A stretch of DNA of 64,000 bases from Haematococcus lacustris (taxonomy: Eukaryota > Chlorophyta > Chlorophyceae > Chlamydomonadales > Haematococcaceae), in contig JASKMD010000012.1 of assembly GCA_030144725.1 (NCBI GenBank), positions 2,223,649 to 2,287,648 on the forward strand, given 5' to 3'. Shown here in pieces: positions 51,240 through 63,553 of this stretch. The first letter of the stretch is position 1, and each line of letters opens with the position of its first letter. A model generated the notes under the pieces. The model saw only the letters and a list, made by a program, of their open reading frames with translations. It did not search any database and was not told the DNA's origin. The translations under genes and the position numbers were made by a program.

Positions 51240-51900
51240 CTCGGCTGGTGTTTCGCTATGATGTAACTCTGCTTGGAGCAGGCCATGGCTGGTCGCCTGT
51301 AGCTTTGAGGGTTGGCTGCAGCTTTGGGGGCGATTTCTTTTATATGGTGACGAACAAGGACGCTGTTGTCCCGTTAGCTAGGGTGATGGCGGGGATGATG
51401 GCGGCAGGCATCGCAGGCGCAAATGCACAAAGTGCGTTGTGCATGTCAGGCTAACTAGTCAGGCTAACTAGTCAAGCACTCTCCGCACTAGCGGGACTAG
51501 CTAACTATTCTCCGGGGAGCTACAACTCTCTACGGCGCTACGGGAGGCACATTACAACATCAGCATTATTAAGGTTGTGTGCTTGCTATGCTAGGCGCCA
51601 TTGGCCGTATCGAACATCACGCAGCAACAAAAGGACCACAATGGCTGCGCGGCTTGCTCAGCGGCTTGCTTAGCGGCTCAGAGGCTTGCACGCCGGCGCA
51701 CCACTACCTCTCAGCTCATACTAGCCCACGGTTACCCCAACGTTGTTGTCAACGAAGCCCATTGCTGGCTCTGTAGATGTCGGGAGCGTTCGTGTATAGA
51801 CTTCTAGTAAACCCCCATCGCACTCCGGGTCGTCGGGGGGTTAGGCTCAAGGTGTTAACGTTACGTTAACGATTTGTTAACCCACGTTAACAGGCCCAAA
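51240..51900. other. Intergenic sequence without a recognisable gene
   Basis: Short CTAGC/TAGCTA-rich words and GTTAACGTTA palindromes (51858-51920). No supported exon. Confidence 0.4.
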
Positions 51901-51907
51901 CATCAGG

Positions 51908-52910
51908 ATGTTAACGTTAACAGTCGTGCCCTACACCCCGGCCATTCATGGCATGATGCGTACTGCTGGCATGCTGCCAGCAAACGTCACCTCCTTGCCC
52001 AATTTTGAGAGCGGAGTGGTGATGAGGGGTGACAAACTCAAACCCGGGCCCATGGACAGTGAGGTGAGTGAGGGTGCTCAGGTCAGCCACTGCTTTGATT
52101 GTGGCATATTGCTCGTGGCTCGAGGAACATTGCTTAAGACATATTGCTTGATGTATTATTGACTGTACCATTGGTCTTTGGGTGTGTTGGCTGCACGGTG
52201 TTGGCTGCAGGTGTGCAACCGGTGGAACGTGCATCTCTCCGCCCCAAACGTGGGCAGACATTCGCGAAAGTGGTGCACACTGACGGAGTCGCGGCCAGCC
52301 TCATGTTCACGCGCCCCAAGCCAGCAGAGCCACCCGGCGAGCTGCCTTGCATGGGCAAGGAGGAGGGCGCTGTCAACCCGCTGGCGGGCCTGGGCGCCGA
52401 TTGGCTGGGCTGCGACCCCGGGAAGACCAACATGGCGACAGCGGCCCACGAGCAGCGGTACCCCTCCGGCGCTGTAAAGTCCGTGTGGCATCGAAGCCTG
52501 ACTGCGGGACAATACCTACCGGCAGAGTGGCATCACGGAACACGCCAAGGAGTCCAAGGCGTGGATGGCCGGCATCAAGCCTCAACTCGATGAGATGTCG
52601 CAGGTCATCAACCACACCGTCTCGCTGCAGCGGTACCGGCAGTACGCTGACACGGTGCTGGCAAACTGGCCCGACATGTGGGCCGAGCTGTCCAAGGCAA
52701 ATTCCTTCAGGTGAGAGACCTCAGACCTGCATTTGCATTGGAGGAGGGTCATTACATAGCTGTACAACAGCCTCAAACTGTGGCCTGCACCCTTAAGATC
52801 TTACAAAGTAGCATTGGCATATGTCGCCTTGCAGGTGGCTGCAACCGGTGCACAGCATGGCGACGCGGTTGGTAACCGCAATGGTTCTGGCTTGCATAAC
52901 TTGAACACAT
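51908..52910 (+). pseudogene. Fanzor/TnpB-like subfamily A copy A3, retains RuvC-I
   Basis: Exon-like segments run to 52063 (before GTGAGT), 52211-52710 and from 52835. The second contains WLGCDPGKTNMAT, the RuvC-I motif with its catalytic Asp (about 52411). One frameshift later, near 52515, it reads YRQSGITEHAKESKAWMAG, then IKPQLDEMSQVI, then SLQRYRQYADTVLANW. It ends NSFR at the same intron position as copy A1 (SFR|WLRPVYS there, SFR|WLQPVHS here). The E-x-R-T-S and RuvC-III blocks are missing. Copies A1, A2 and A3 therefore keep complementary parts of one protein. Confidence 0.65.
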
Positions 52911-53342
52911 GCGATGAGTTCAGGAACAACATCAGTGGAACACCATCGGCAAGGGTCAAGCCTGCATCGCTTTGACTAGCTACACGTCCAACTCTAAAGT
53001 CGCCTACTCGAACTCGATACGTACTTCGCTCTGGCCCACTTACATCGCTGTCAAGCTGCCTTCCTTTGAGTATTATCTCACCTGCAAACTTCCGTGACTA
53101 AATGGAACTTCAATGCGGTATTTGAGGGGCTGCGTAGTGACACACAACGCCTCCTCATCGTTAAGTCCTCACCCTTCGGCATCAGGCCCCCATCGCGTGT
53201 CCTCTGTGCGTGTCCCTTGGACGCGCCTGCCTGCTTTCCTTGACATCCTGGTAGCTACCCCATGGTGCGTGCATCTTGCTTCTGTCCGTGTAAGTTTGTA
53301 GTTTGTAAACTTCTTGGCCTGGAGCCCGCATAACACTTGCAC

Positions 53343-56300
53343 ATGTATGTGCAGGCCGTGGCTCCCGCCTGCAAAAGAGAGAAGCAGTGCGCAAGCCATG
53401 GCACATGGGGCTCGGTTGGCGCTATACCGCGAATCCTCAGGCGGCCTCTCCTCTTCCTGATCCCTGCCATTCTCATATGCAATGTGCTGGCCTACTTCCT
53501 GTTCTTCAGCATGCAGCGCTCCCAACTACGGCACAGCAGTGACATGCTTCCTTCAGATGAGGTGAGCCATAATCCAGCTGACATACTACAGCACATCCCC
53601 CCACTACTAGGAGCTGCGTTATCTGTAATCCGGGCTGTTGTTCCCTATATCCAAAACAGCTGGCATTAATGCCTACTTCATACCCCCACCCCCTTACAAG
53701 GATGGGGCGATAGATGTTGGCATGTAACCCATGCTCTGATGTAAGCAACATCTTCAGCATCGCCTAGTGCACACATGCTACTGTGCTACAGGCTGCTGGG
53801 CTAGGGCCTTGGGGGCTCGGTCTCGCAGCTTCTTGAAGCCGAATGCGGGGTACTCCTTGCCCGGGGCAGGAGCCGCTCCTTGGTGTCCCCATCTGCACAG
53901 TTCCAGTGGGCGCCACTTGCTTTCCCCTGCCCACTGGAGGTTGAGGGCTGCGTTGCAGTCCCTGTCCACCCATTTGCCAAGGTTCCCAGGGGCAGCCTGG
54001 TGCAACCAAGGGCACCACATGAGCCCCCGAACTGGCGCCTCGAACCGCTTGCTCCAGGCTGACTGCAACAAGCGGTTCTGCACCTGACCCGGCTTGGGCT
54101 TCCAGTCCTCAGGCCTGGTGGGCTTGCTGCTGTCCAGCTCCTCCTCACAGGGCTGGGGGCTGTTCATGATTGAGCTGACCCTGCTAGTGCGGAACTCACT
54201 GTCACCACCTTGCCTGGCACCCTGTCTGTTGGCCTGCCGCTGTTGGCCCTCTCCACCACCTTGCGTCAGGCCTGCAGCACAGCCTTGGCCCCACCCACCC
54301 TGGGTGCCAATGCCTGCGTTGCCAAAGAACACCACCAGCTGCTTGCCGGGTCCCCACTGCTGCTGGGACACGCTGGCTGCCTCCTCCAACTGCATGGCAC
54401 ACAAGGCACACAATGCGCATGACATCCTTCCAAGGGCTGTTGACATGGCACCTAGCAGGTCACACGCGGGGGGGAGTCATCCGCCCCTGGCCCTACCCCT
54501 TGGGCTGTTCAGGCTGCTTGGGTTTGGGTTGTTTAGGCTCATCCACGCCCTTGCGCTTCTTGCCCTTCATCACGCTTTGTAGTATACAGCACTTTACAAC
54601 TCTCTCGATTCTCACAACTCTCACTCGCGACTAACAGGCGATTACACCACGTTGGCAGCCTCTGCCACCTCCTTGTCTCTGCAATGCCCACCAAAGATGA
54701 GCATGTTCATCACAACACTTGTGACATCTCTGATTTGCCCTAAAGCCCTGCTATGCTGCTGTTGTCAGGACACAATACAGCGCAGATCACTCTCCAAGCT
54801 TGCCATGCTGGATCCAGTGATGGGGGCCTTCTCACGTTATCAATTTAAGCCAGCTAAAATCTTGGAGTACGAGGCAGCCATGGACGACCTTGATTATGTC
54901 CGTATAGTAGCAGAGGCAGAGAAGGCATCAAGTACGTCAAAGCAGCAGCAGCTGCGACCCAATGCACTAGCTGGTCACAGAGAAGCCACAGCTGCAGCTC
55001 TGAGCGGGGTGCTACAGCAAATGGCAGCGGAGGCAGGTCGCTCCCATGTTGCAGAACGCAGCCCAGAGGTGCAGAAGCCAGCAATGCCGGAGAACCCTGA
55101 GAGGGGGCTTGCTGTCAACCAGACGACATGGCCCCTGTGGTGGTTTGCCCCCTTCTTCGATCGCACCAGCTTTGGCAAGGAAGCATCTACACTCCTACTG
55201 GGCTTGGGAAGGTCGGTCACCTGCTTCGTCACAGCACATGAATACCCGGTCCAGCTACATCACACCAGCCCTGCTCCGTCTAGCCTTGGGCATCTACATG
55301 TTGAACTGTGCACCAGCAACTGTCTACCTATCAATGCAAGCATGCTGTGTGGGCACTGTACAACACCAGCCGTGGCCCTGGTTGCAGGTCTGGTGCCATG
55401 CCCACCGAGAACATCTGGGTAGGCACCACTCAGGGAGACTGCAACTACGGTGTTGACACCTCGATGCCGCGACCTGACTTTGACTTCCTGGACGCAGCCA
55501 AGAAGCGAGCAGATCCGAGAGCCAGTGCTATAGTTGTGTGTCACAGCCTGCCACCCTTCTGGGCCAGGCCCAAGAACAAGTGGGAAACATGTGCACCCTG
55601 CCCCCCTGTGGGCTACACAGCTGCAGTAGCAGTGGGGCGAGCCATGGCAGAGACCGACATGTGAGCAAGCGGAGGGGTAGCAGATGAGTGGCAGCAGCTC
55701 CCTGATACCTCAGGTCATGTATGACCGATGTGCACCCCTTGCCCTGGACAGCCAGTTGGTGTAGTTGCTGCACGCAGCAACATAAGAGTCCCATAGGCAT
55801 GTCACTCCCTCTCTCCTGCACGCTAGGAAGCATGAGATGTGCTGCTTTGTACCTGCCTCATGCTCTGCACTTGACCCATGGCCATGGCTTATCTGGTTGG
55901 CAGTGCACTTACAGCTACCATTCCGAGTTCGTCAAGTACTGCAACCGCATGGATGAAGTGTGGGTGCCATCCCAGTTCTCCTATGACGTCTTGAACAGTT
56001 CTGGTGGGTGAACGGCTTGCCTAATTTTGCCTCTGCTGCTGCTCCTGTGGCTTCCCTTCTCCCTGTTCTGCCTTGCTGCTTACATTGCGGTTGCCACGGT
56101 TGCGGCAAAATGCGCCTGCTTGACAGTTGGCCCTCCACCAGCATGCGTCTCCATAACACAAGCACAGCTGAACACGATACATCTACCTTGTTATGGGGGC
56201 TTTGGTCTGATGTTGTAGGAGGGGCACATGAAGCAGGCATACCCCACTAGCTTGCTACCAGCTCCCTGTGCAGCTGCCTCATGGTGGCCTGATGCTGTGG

Positions 56301-59300
56301 GAAGCAGACGTACCCCACCAGCTCCCTGCCAGCTTACTGCAGCTGCCTCATGATCCTGAGATGCAGCCCCTGATGCATCCTCCCTCTACAGGAGTGGATG
56401 CCAGCAAGATACGTATCGTCCCCATCGCTGTCAACACCACCTTGTACAACCCTGAAGTGGTCAGGGCGGTCATGCTACCCCACGGCGAGCTGGTGTTTGG
56501 AAAGGCAAAGCGGACTCTGCCACCTCTCCCTGTGAGTCAGTGGTTGCTTCAGGTGAAGGTCAATTGCCACTACTGACATGGTTCAAGCTACAAGAGCAGA
56601 AGTGGCAACAGCAGATCCATGGCAAATGGTGTGTGCTTCTGTCACAGCATGCATGCCAGCACTCCCACTGCTCCTGCCACGGCTACCGCTCACTGCCATT
56701 AGATCTGCCAGTACCAGGTGTTACTGATGCAGCTGCTGTTCCCTCTGCTGATGCTGTGTGAATCTGCAGAGCCCACCACCATCTCCTGCGCTTTCGCCAC
56801 CCATGGCTTCTGCCACGCAAACCACCCCTGACCCTGGGCTTATAGTCCAGCACACTAGTGGCCCAGCGCAGCTTCACAGCACCTCTCAGCGGAAAGTGTT
56901 CGAAGAAGCAGCAGTAGCATCAGACAAGTTGGCAGCCAGCTTGGCGGCACCACACCTCGGTTATACTGTCAGCAACAGCAGCTTGCCAAAGAGAGACCTC
57001 AAGCGTGCTGACAGGCGACTGGCCCAGCTGTTTGGCCACTGGTCAGCTGATAATGGGGATGCAGCTTCTGCTGCACACAAGCCAGGCGGCCGTGGGCGCT
57101 TCTTGTCGGCACGCGCGGCAGCCGCACACGCCCGGCGGCGCGCCAAGAAACCCTTTACGTTTGTCTCCACGTTCAAATGGGAGATGCGCAAGGGCTGGGA
57201 CGTGCTGCTGTCTGCCTACTTGCAGGTGGATTGCTGTGCTGGGTCCCCGCAGATGCCTGGTCCATGTGGTGCTCTGGACCAAATCAACATGCTTAGCCAC
57301 TACCCTGACCACTGCAGCAGCTGTTCTCTAGATTCACTCAGCGCCGGGCTGTTCAACGATGCCACAGCCATGCAGAGGCAGCATGGCTAGGGAAAGCACT
57401 GTGGAGAGGGAGTTGCATACAGATCCATCACAGGGCAAAGGGAGGAGTAGAGGGGTGGCTGGTGGTGGAGTAGGCGGCTGACTGGAGTACTGCAGCAGAG
57501 CACTGGCATGAAACAGAGTGGAAAATTGGTGCCCAAACGACCTCAGGAGTTCACCAGTGATGACAATGTGGAGATGTACATCCTGACTAAGCCCTTCTTA
57601 AATGGTGGCAACTTCGCTGGTGACATGCGGACCTGGGTGCAGCAGCACCTCAATCTCTCTCAGGAGGAGCACAGCCAGCTGCCCACCCTGTACGTCATAT
57701 CATCCCACCTCACCAGCGACCAGTATGCAGGGCTTTACAAGGTGAGGTTGGGCCATCAGAAGCCGTTTAATTATGGGGATTGACAAGCCTGTTGGGCAAA
57801 CTTGGCAAAGTGTGCAGAATGCACTGGAGGAATAGCATAGCTGCCTTGCCTGTACTGATGACTAGGGAGGCAGGGCAGCTGACTCCTCCCAGCAGTAGAA
57901 CCATACAGCTTAGACCCACCCAGACATGCCAGACAGGCAGGCAGGCAAAGTTACTGACACAATCCATAGTGGCAGGGGCAGTGACATGAGCAAACAGGAG
58001 GTCGTTGTGGTGGCCCTGTCAGGCCTCAGCCACAGGCCTAGGTCTGCTGGCATCCTTGCCTGCTTGCTTCCCAAGTGAGATAGCTCCTCAGGCCAGTCAC
58101 TGTTGCTTTGACAGTGCTGAGCATTGACGCCCTGCTAATGCTGGTACCTAGGAGTGAGCGCTGCAACCTTTACCGCCCAGGCTGTGCCGTACCATCCCAC
58201 CGCCATAGCTCCGTGTTGATGTTCTGAGTCTCTTGTCTGTGTCAACGTTGCCTCCTCCATCAACACTGCGCTGTACTGGTGACCTGACTTGCAAGCTCAG
58301 GCCGCTTACTCAGCAAGAAGTCAGTCTCACTCACCCCCTCTTGAACCCTCAGCTTGGTTGACTGATGCGATGGACCCAATCATGCAGGCACCTAGGCTGT
58401 GTGCTGCTGGTGTGCGCTCAGGCTGCTGATGCGTACGTGACACCCACACGTGGTGAGGGCTGGGGCATGCCCATCACTGAAGCCATGTCCATGGGGCTAC
58501 CCGTGGTGGTCACCAACTGGAGCGGCGTCACAGCCTTTGTTGATGAGTCAGTGGGCTACATGGTCAACTACACACTGCAAACGGTAGGCTGCCTGCATTA
58601 CCCATACTGGGGCCACGACAGGTGCCCAACAGCAGTTGACCAGGCCTTGGCTGTGGACATTTTCAGCAGTGCATGTGTGTCGATTGAGTGCACGCTGCCT
58701 GATGACCACTAATCGCCTCAGAGCCTATCTGAAAGTCAGTTGTCAGCTGTGCTGCTGCACCTTGGGTGATGTGCTTTCTGCGAACATACCGTAAACTTCA
58801 ACCCTCACACCAGCCCCGTTCTGCAGCAAAGCTGCCCATGTAGAGCAGCAAAGCCAGTGGGCTGCAAAAGCCAGGCAGCCATGTTGAACAACCCAGCTTC
58901 ACAGAGCCTGATTTGTCCTGCAGCCTTGATCCCCACCTGGTCCCAGCACTGGCTGTAGTCTGGCCCTTGCTCCTGTTGCGTCCCAGGTGCCTGATGATCA
59001 GCCCTGGTGGTTCCAAGGCGCCAAGTGGGCTGTTGCCAGCTCTAGCCATCTGCGGCAGCGCATGCGGGAGGTGATGTCAGACAGGCGCACTGCCGCAGCC
59101 AAGGGCAAGCGGGCCAGGCAGCGCATGGTCAAGCTGTACTCACCAGAGGCTGTGGGCCGACTCATCGCCGCTGAACACGACCGCCTCACACAACTGCTGA
59201 GGTGAGGAGGAGTGTGGTACATGCTGGTGTAGACTGGCACACTCAGCTGAGGGTGGGGGGGTACGTTGGGGTGAGCTGATGGTGTTTGGGGCACTACACC

Positions 59301-60137
59301 AATAGGCCTTTTGCCCTCTGGCATGTCCAACGACATCACCCACTGGCAGACAGGGTATCTCATGTGCTGGTGTGGCCCATCAACGGTTTAATGCCTGTTC
59401 ACATGGCTGGCCAGCTAGCATAGTGGGTGCGTTGCATTTCCACCACTGGTTGACGAGGCATGTGTGCTGCTGGACAGGTCTGGCACCTGCAAGCACTGCA
59501 ACAACAAACAGTGGGTGGCACCGCCGGGTGACACCTCGCCAGACCTGTACACGGGCCGGGAGCCTTTCCTGGCCAAGATGAAGGGCCTGGACGCCAAGGC
59601 TGCTGCACAGTTCACCGGGGTGAGCTCTGGCAACATCATCTCCAGCTACCTCGCCATACAGAGGGCGCTCATCAGCTCCTCCCAAAACGCTGAGTCCTGG
59701 CGGGAGCTCATCAAGGTGGGGCACTCAGCACCTCCTCCCTCACCTCCTCCCTCACATCTGTGTTGTTGAACACATGCAGTGAACACCATGCCAGGCGCAG
59801 GCCATGGGTGTCTGCTACTGTGTCCATGCAAGCCCTGGCATTGTGCTGCTAGCAAGCAGTCACGCTGCACAAGATGCCCTGCTGCGGAACACAGAGGACC
59901 AGGCATCAGCACCTCCTCCCTCACTAGGGACTACTACCAGGGACCACTAGGGACCATAACGTGTGGGCGGTGTTGTGCGGTGCAGAGTTATGTCCCCATG
60001 CACATGGCATGGGCGCCTACCACCTACACCATTGCCTGACTCCTGTGACAGGGCTTTAGTCTAGAGCTGGCATGACAAAATGCGCTAATTGTAAGCTGAT
60101 GACAGCTCAAGAGAGGGCACATCACTGTGTTGCAGCG

Positions 60138-60172
<35 letters not shown>

Positions 60173-61339
60173 GGCCTTGGGTGGCTTGTCTCGCAGCCGC
60201 TTGTACTCCAGGTCAGGGTACTCCTTGCGCTTGGCTGGCAGGGCTGCCTGGTCTGATGGTTGATTTAACGGAGTGATTAGACCATGCGGTGCTGTCATCC
60301 ACCGGCTGTGCTGTCACTAGAGAACATATCTCAGCGCAGAGTGTTTAAGAAGCAGTAGTAGCATCAGACAAGTTGGCAGCGGCCTATCCAGCACCAGGCC
60401 TTACCAGCTGCTGCTGTTGCTGCCGCTGCCAATGGGGCAACCAGCCTGGCCAGCCCCGCTTGGTCTCTTACCTTCACACCTATTACCCCTCCTTAGCACT
60501 GGGCCTGGATGCCAGTCACATGTTGTAGAGGGCTATTTTCTCATCAGCTTTCTCACCAGCCTGTCAGCCTGCCTGCCCACAGCACCTTGTCAAAGCAGGT
60601 CACCAGTGTTGGATGTGCAAGGTCAGACCAATCTTTACCATGCAGATGTGACTGCCTGACCCTCACAGGGCTACTATCCAGTTGTGCATGAGGCTTGCAC
60701 CAGTGTCAGCTGACACAGCTAACACAGGGCATGCACCATGGTGCCACAAGCTACTTATGCTTGTCTTTGGGCAGGTGGCCTCGCAACTGCCACTCGCTCT
60801 CCCCAGTGCACTGCATGCGCAGCGCTGCATCTCAGTCCTGGTGCAGCTGTTCGTTGCGAAAACCAAGCAGCACTAGCAGGCTTACAAAGGGTGGAGCAGA
60901 TGGTGGGGTGATGGAGTGGATGGTGTGTATCTATACCTCAAGCATTGCTTCTGCCAGCCTGCCAGCCTGTTGAGGAGTGCCTCGGGTCCAAGCCTAGAAC
61001 TCTTTCAACCATGCTGTACAGGCTGTTGTGGCCGTGCATGGTGCTGCCACCCACCAGCTGTGCTGTGCTGCTGCTTCTGTGCAGAACCAAGCCAAGCAGA
61101 CCACGGTTGGCGACGTGATGGCAGGTGAAGAGGCTGACACTGTGACCATCATCGATGCCCTGGAGCCTGATGAGGGTGCTATCAAGGACACCCCCTCGTA
61201 CCCTGATGCCCTGGAAGTGCTGGTTGATGATGGTGGGCCGGGGAACCCTGACCAGCCTGACATTGACGACGGCCAGGGTGAGGTGCAGGCAGGCGATGGG
61301 AAGGCAGAGGACCACTTCCTGCAGGCTGACCCCTCGTGA
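53343..61339 (+). CDS. Membrane-anchored glycosyltransferase, GT4/GT-B fold
   Basis: Eleven exons join in phase: 53343-53561, 54769-55211, 55388-55660, 55915-56003, 56392-56531, 56770-57225, 57547-57741, 58422-58583, 58987-59201, 59478-59715 and 61085-61339, giving 894 residues. A short basic N-terminus and one membrane helix (36-57) indicate a type II Golgi or ER protein. The catalytic region has VVCHSLPPFW, then GRAMAETD, then NRMDEVWVPS, GVDASKIRIVP, FTFVSTFKWEMRKGWDVLL, and the donor-binding GEGWGMPITEAMSMGLPVV. The last holds the E-x7-E pair (E617, E625) of GT4 retaining enzymes. The sugar and acceptor cannot be read from the sequence. The C-terminal exon is acidic. Introns 1 and 10 contain antisense Fanzor-like copies. 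A 5' non-coding exon may precede 53343, since an AG acceptor-like site lies just inside the frame. Confidence 0.88.
53609..54570 (-). pseudogene. Fanzor/TnpB-like subfamily B copy B4, in GT4 gene intron 1
   Basis: On the minus strand a start at 54570 reads MKGKKRKGVDEPKQPKPKQ and stops, a basic NLS-like N-terminus. A 222-codon frame (54446-53778) then gives KQLVVFFGNAGIGTQGGW, a degraded stretch, SEFRTSRVSSIMNS, CEEEL, FEAPVRGLMWCPWL, WVDRDCNAALNL, LELCRW, GKEYPAFGFKKLRD and AQQPVAQ. These represent the Glu-containing block, the altered zinc-ribbon region and RuvC-III. The central RuvC-I part is deleted. After the stop (53778-53780) comes a 170-base tail to 53609 with a GCATG-GGTTA-CATGC hairpin (53720-53734) and a longer CCCCATCC/GGGTGGGG pairing. 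It is the best-preserved B copy here. Confidence 0.7.
53720..53734 (-). other. Conserved 3' hairpin of subfamily B elements
   Basis: Read on the minus strand, GCATG-GGTTA-CATGC. The same stem with different loops occurs at 1993-2007 and 5623-5638, and in weakened form at 60070-60083, always followed by CCAAC or similar and preceded by GCTTACAT. It lies about 45 bases past the reading frame. A role as part of a guide RNA is inference. Confidence 0.35.
57742..58421. other. Intron 7 of the GT4 gene
   Basis: A 680-base intron. I see no embedded element or further exon. Confidence 0.6.
59930..60870 (-). pseudogene. Fanzor-like subfamily B copy B5, interrupted, in GT4 gene intron 10
   Basis: On the minus strand, about 60860-60770 reads DAALRMQ and GESEWQLRGHL, matching NAALNMQ and GESRWRPL of the 5.7-kb copy. 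The equivalent of DRD is spoiled by a stop. About 520 unrelated bases follow. The C-terminal tail then continues at 60250-60116 as ALPAKRKEYPDLEYKRLRD, ending in a poly-Gln run. The tail past the stop (59985-60115) matches the 5.55-5.68 kb tail closely. GGACCACTAG words at 59935-59952 parallel those near 5500. Confidence 0.6.
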
Positions 61340-62097
61340 CGCGTGGGTCTGCAGCTCCGCCATGGCCAGCAATTAGGTCTCATTAGCTGGGCCACCTGGT
61401 CTGCAGCTACTAGCTATGAGCCAGATGAGCATGTCGCTACAGCTACAGCTGCTGCACACCAGTAGGCACAGCACTGGGCACTGCCACAGCCATGGGCAAG
61501 GCACAATGCTTCTGCCTAGGCAACAACACACATCCTCACCACTGCCATTACAACCTGCATGACGTGATTTACGCGTACGAGCGCCATTCGATCCTATTGT
61601 TGGCAGGAAGGGTGCGGGAATAACCGAGACATCGCCTTAGTGGCATTGCTCTGCGTTCTGTACATTGCCTGCCAGTCTGCCTGGTAGCACAGCTATACAC
61701 CGTACATGGAGGGTGCTGCCAGCTGTCTTTGCATTGTGAGTGCGAGTGATCTGCATATATGTATGCTGGTGATCTTACACTACTGTCAAGCACAGCTGAA
61801 ACATGGTCGACGATTGAATGCATAATGTGGTTAAGTTTGTTTACACGTTTTCACATGAGTGCATGCACGCCTAGCCCTTTCCTTCATGTAGGGAGTTTAC
61901 AGCCTACATTTAACCACGACTGTCACTTGGTCTAAGATGAGTAGGGAACTTATTCGAATATGACGGAAGGCCATGCCATGCCCTCCCTATAATGCACAGC
62001 TCACGCATGACTCTTCAACTGTCAAGCCTGACGGGCTGTTCTTGCATAACAACATATCGGCTCAATAATGGCTCCGCTTGGCTCCTGCCAGTCCAGC
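61340..62097. other. Convergent intergenic region between GT4 and PDC-E2 genes
   Basis: No gene seen. TTACA at 61897-61901 is a TGTAA poly(A) signal on the minus strand, about 200 bases past the E2 stop. Confidence 0.5.
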
Positions 62098-63553
62098 TCA
62101 CAGCACCAGGCTCATGGGCTGTTGCATGTTGCGGGTAAAGGCATCCAAGAATGCCGCTGCCAGCTCACCGTCGTACACACGATGATCCGCCGATACAGTC
62201 ACTGTCATCACGGTCTGGCTGGCTGGCTTGCCATTGCGCAACACTGTCTTCACACTAGAGCCGCCCACTGCTAGGATGGCCGCCTGCACAGATGATGACG
62301 CCAATGCCACTTGCTAATAATTTGACAATGTGATGTAATGATTGTGAATTGACAGGTATAACAATCGGATGAGTAGCTGCATGTTAATAACTGTTAGCAT
62401 AGGCCACTTTAGCACTTCAGCATAGGCCACTTTAGTTATGCCACTTGAGCACCAGCCAGCATATTGTCTGGCTGCATAATGCATTGCACGGTGGTGAAAT
62501 CAGGCAGCAGCCTTAGTACCTGGCCCAACACTGACACCAGTGATAGCTGCAAGCAAGGTGTGTGTCACACGTCACACACTATGTGGTAACATATGAAGGT
62601 CTGCAGAGCTTGATAGCAATGCAAGGAGGACACATGGCTGCCGCCGGCTGAGAAGAGGAGACCCTTAAATCAATTTATCGGCTGGAAGGGGCAGGACAGC
62701 GCTGTGCCTTGCTGCCTGGCTCAGCCTGGCTGCACCTGCAACATGGCGCCGACCAGCACTGCTGTATTGAGTGCTGCCACCCCTGATACCCTGCTCTTGG
62801 CCCTACCAGCCTGGCTGTCGACCTGTATAGCCTGGCCCACCTGCTGCCTGTCCTGCCTGCCCCTGCAACCCCAGCACTTAGTCCTTCACAAGTCACACTC
62901 CCAGGGGGTTGAGATTATCTGCAAAGCACTTCATGGCAAAGTGCGCAAGCCAAGGTGTACATGGGCTTAAAATGAGGGCATGCAAGTTATCACTGTTGTT
63001 TATTTATTGCATACGTATCATACACTTCAGATTAACTTATTATATCCCAGTCACCGCGCGTATGCTGACCTGCGGTGGGTTGATGATGGCTGAGAAGGCG
63101 GTGACCCCGTACATTCCTAAATTGGACACAGTGAAGGAGCCACCCTGGAACTCCTCCGGCTTGAGCTTGTTGGCCTTGGCCTTGGCAGCCAGCTGCTTGA
63201 CTTCTGCGCTGATCTGAAACCACATTGGCCACCCACAGCAGCAGCAGCAACACAAGCAAGTGCTCACGTCCTGTGTCTGCTCTATCATTGGAGCTAGCAC
63301 TGCTGCTGCCAGCACCCGTGCCCGCCTTGGAGCTAGCACTGCAGCTGCCCAGCACCTCCCCAACTGTTGCAGCATTCAGGAGTCGAGCCCCAGACCTCTG
63401 CCTCCCTACCTGCGTCAAGGTCTTCCCATCAGCACCCTTGACAATTGGGGTGATGAGGCCCTTGTCAGTGGCGACCGCCACGCAAATGTCCACGGTTTTG
63501 AAAGGCTGGCTGTCCCCACTGGCCTCATGGTAGTAGACATTGGCCGCTGGCAC
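62098..63553 (-). CDS. Dihydrolipoamide acetyltransferase (pyruvate dehydrogenase E2), C-terminal part
   Basis: Three exons in transcript order, 63553-63410, 63213-63070 and 62283-62098, join in phase to 158 residues ending at the stop. Text includes [20 protein letters not shown], then [73 protein letters not shown] and [19 protein letters not shown]. DHRxxDG carries the catalytic His of the acyltransferase domain. The enzyme transfers the acetyl group from lipoyl to CoA and forms the E2 core. The style ([24 protein letters not shown]) fits the mitochondrial, alphaproteobacterial-type E2. The plastid form is less likely. The lipoyl and E3-binding parts lie beyond the right edge. 63554-64000 looks like intron. 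Confidence 0.93.

Noticed and set aside
53767..54634. Plus-strand open frames opposite copy B4
   Set aside because: They are antisense shadows of the minus-strand RuvC-like frame.
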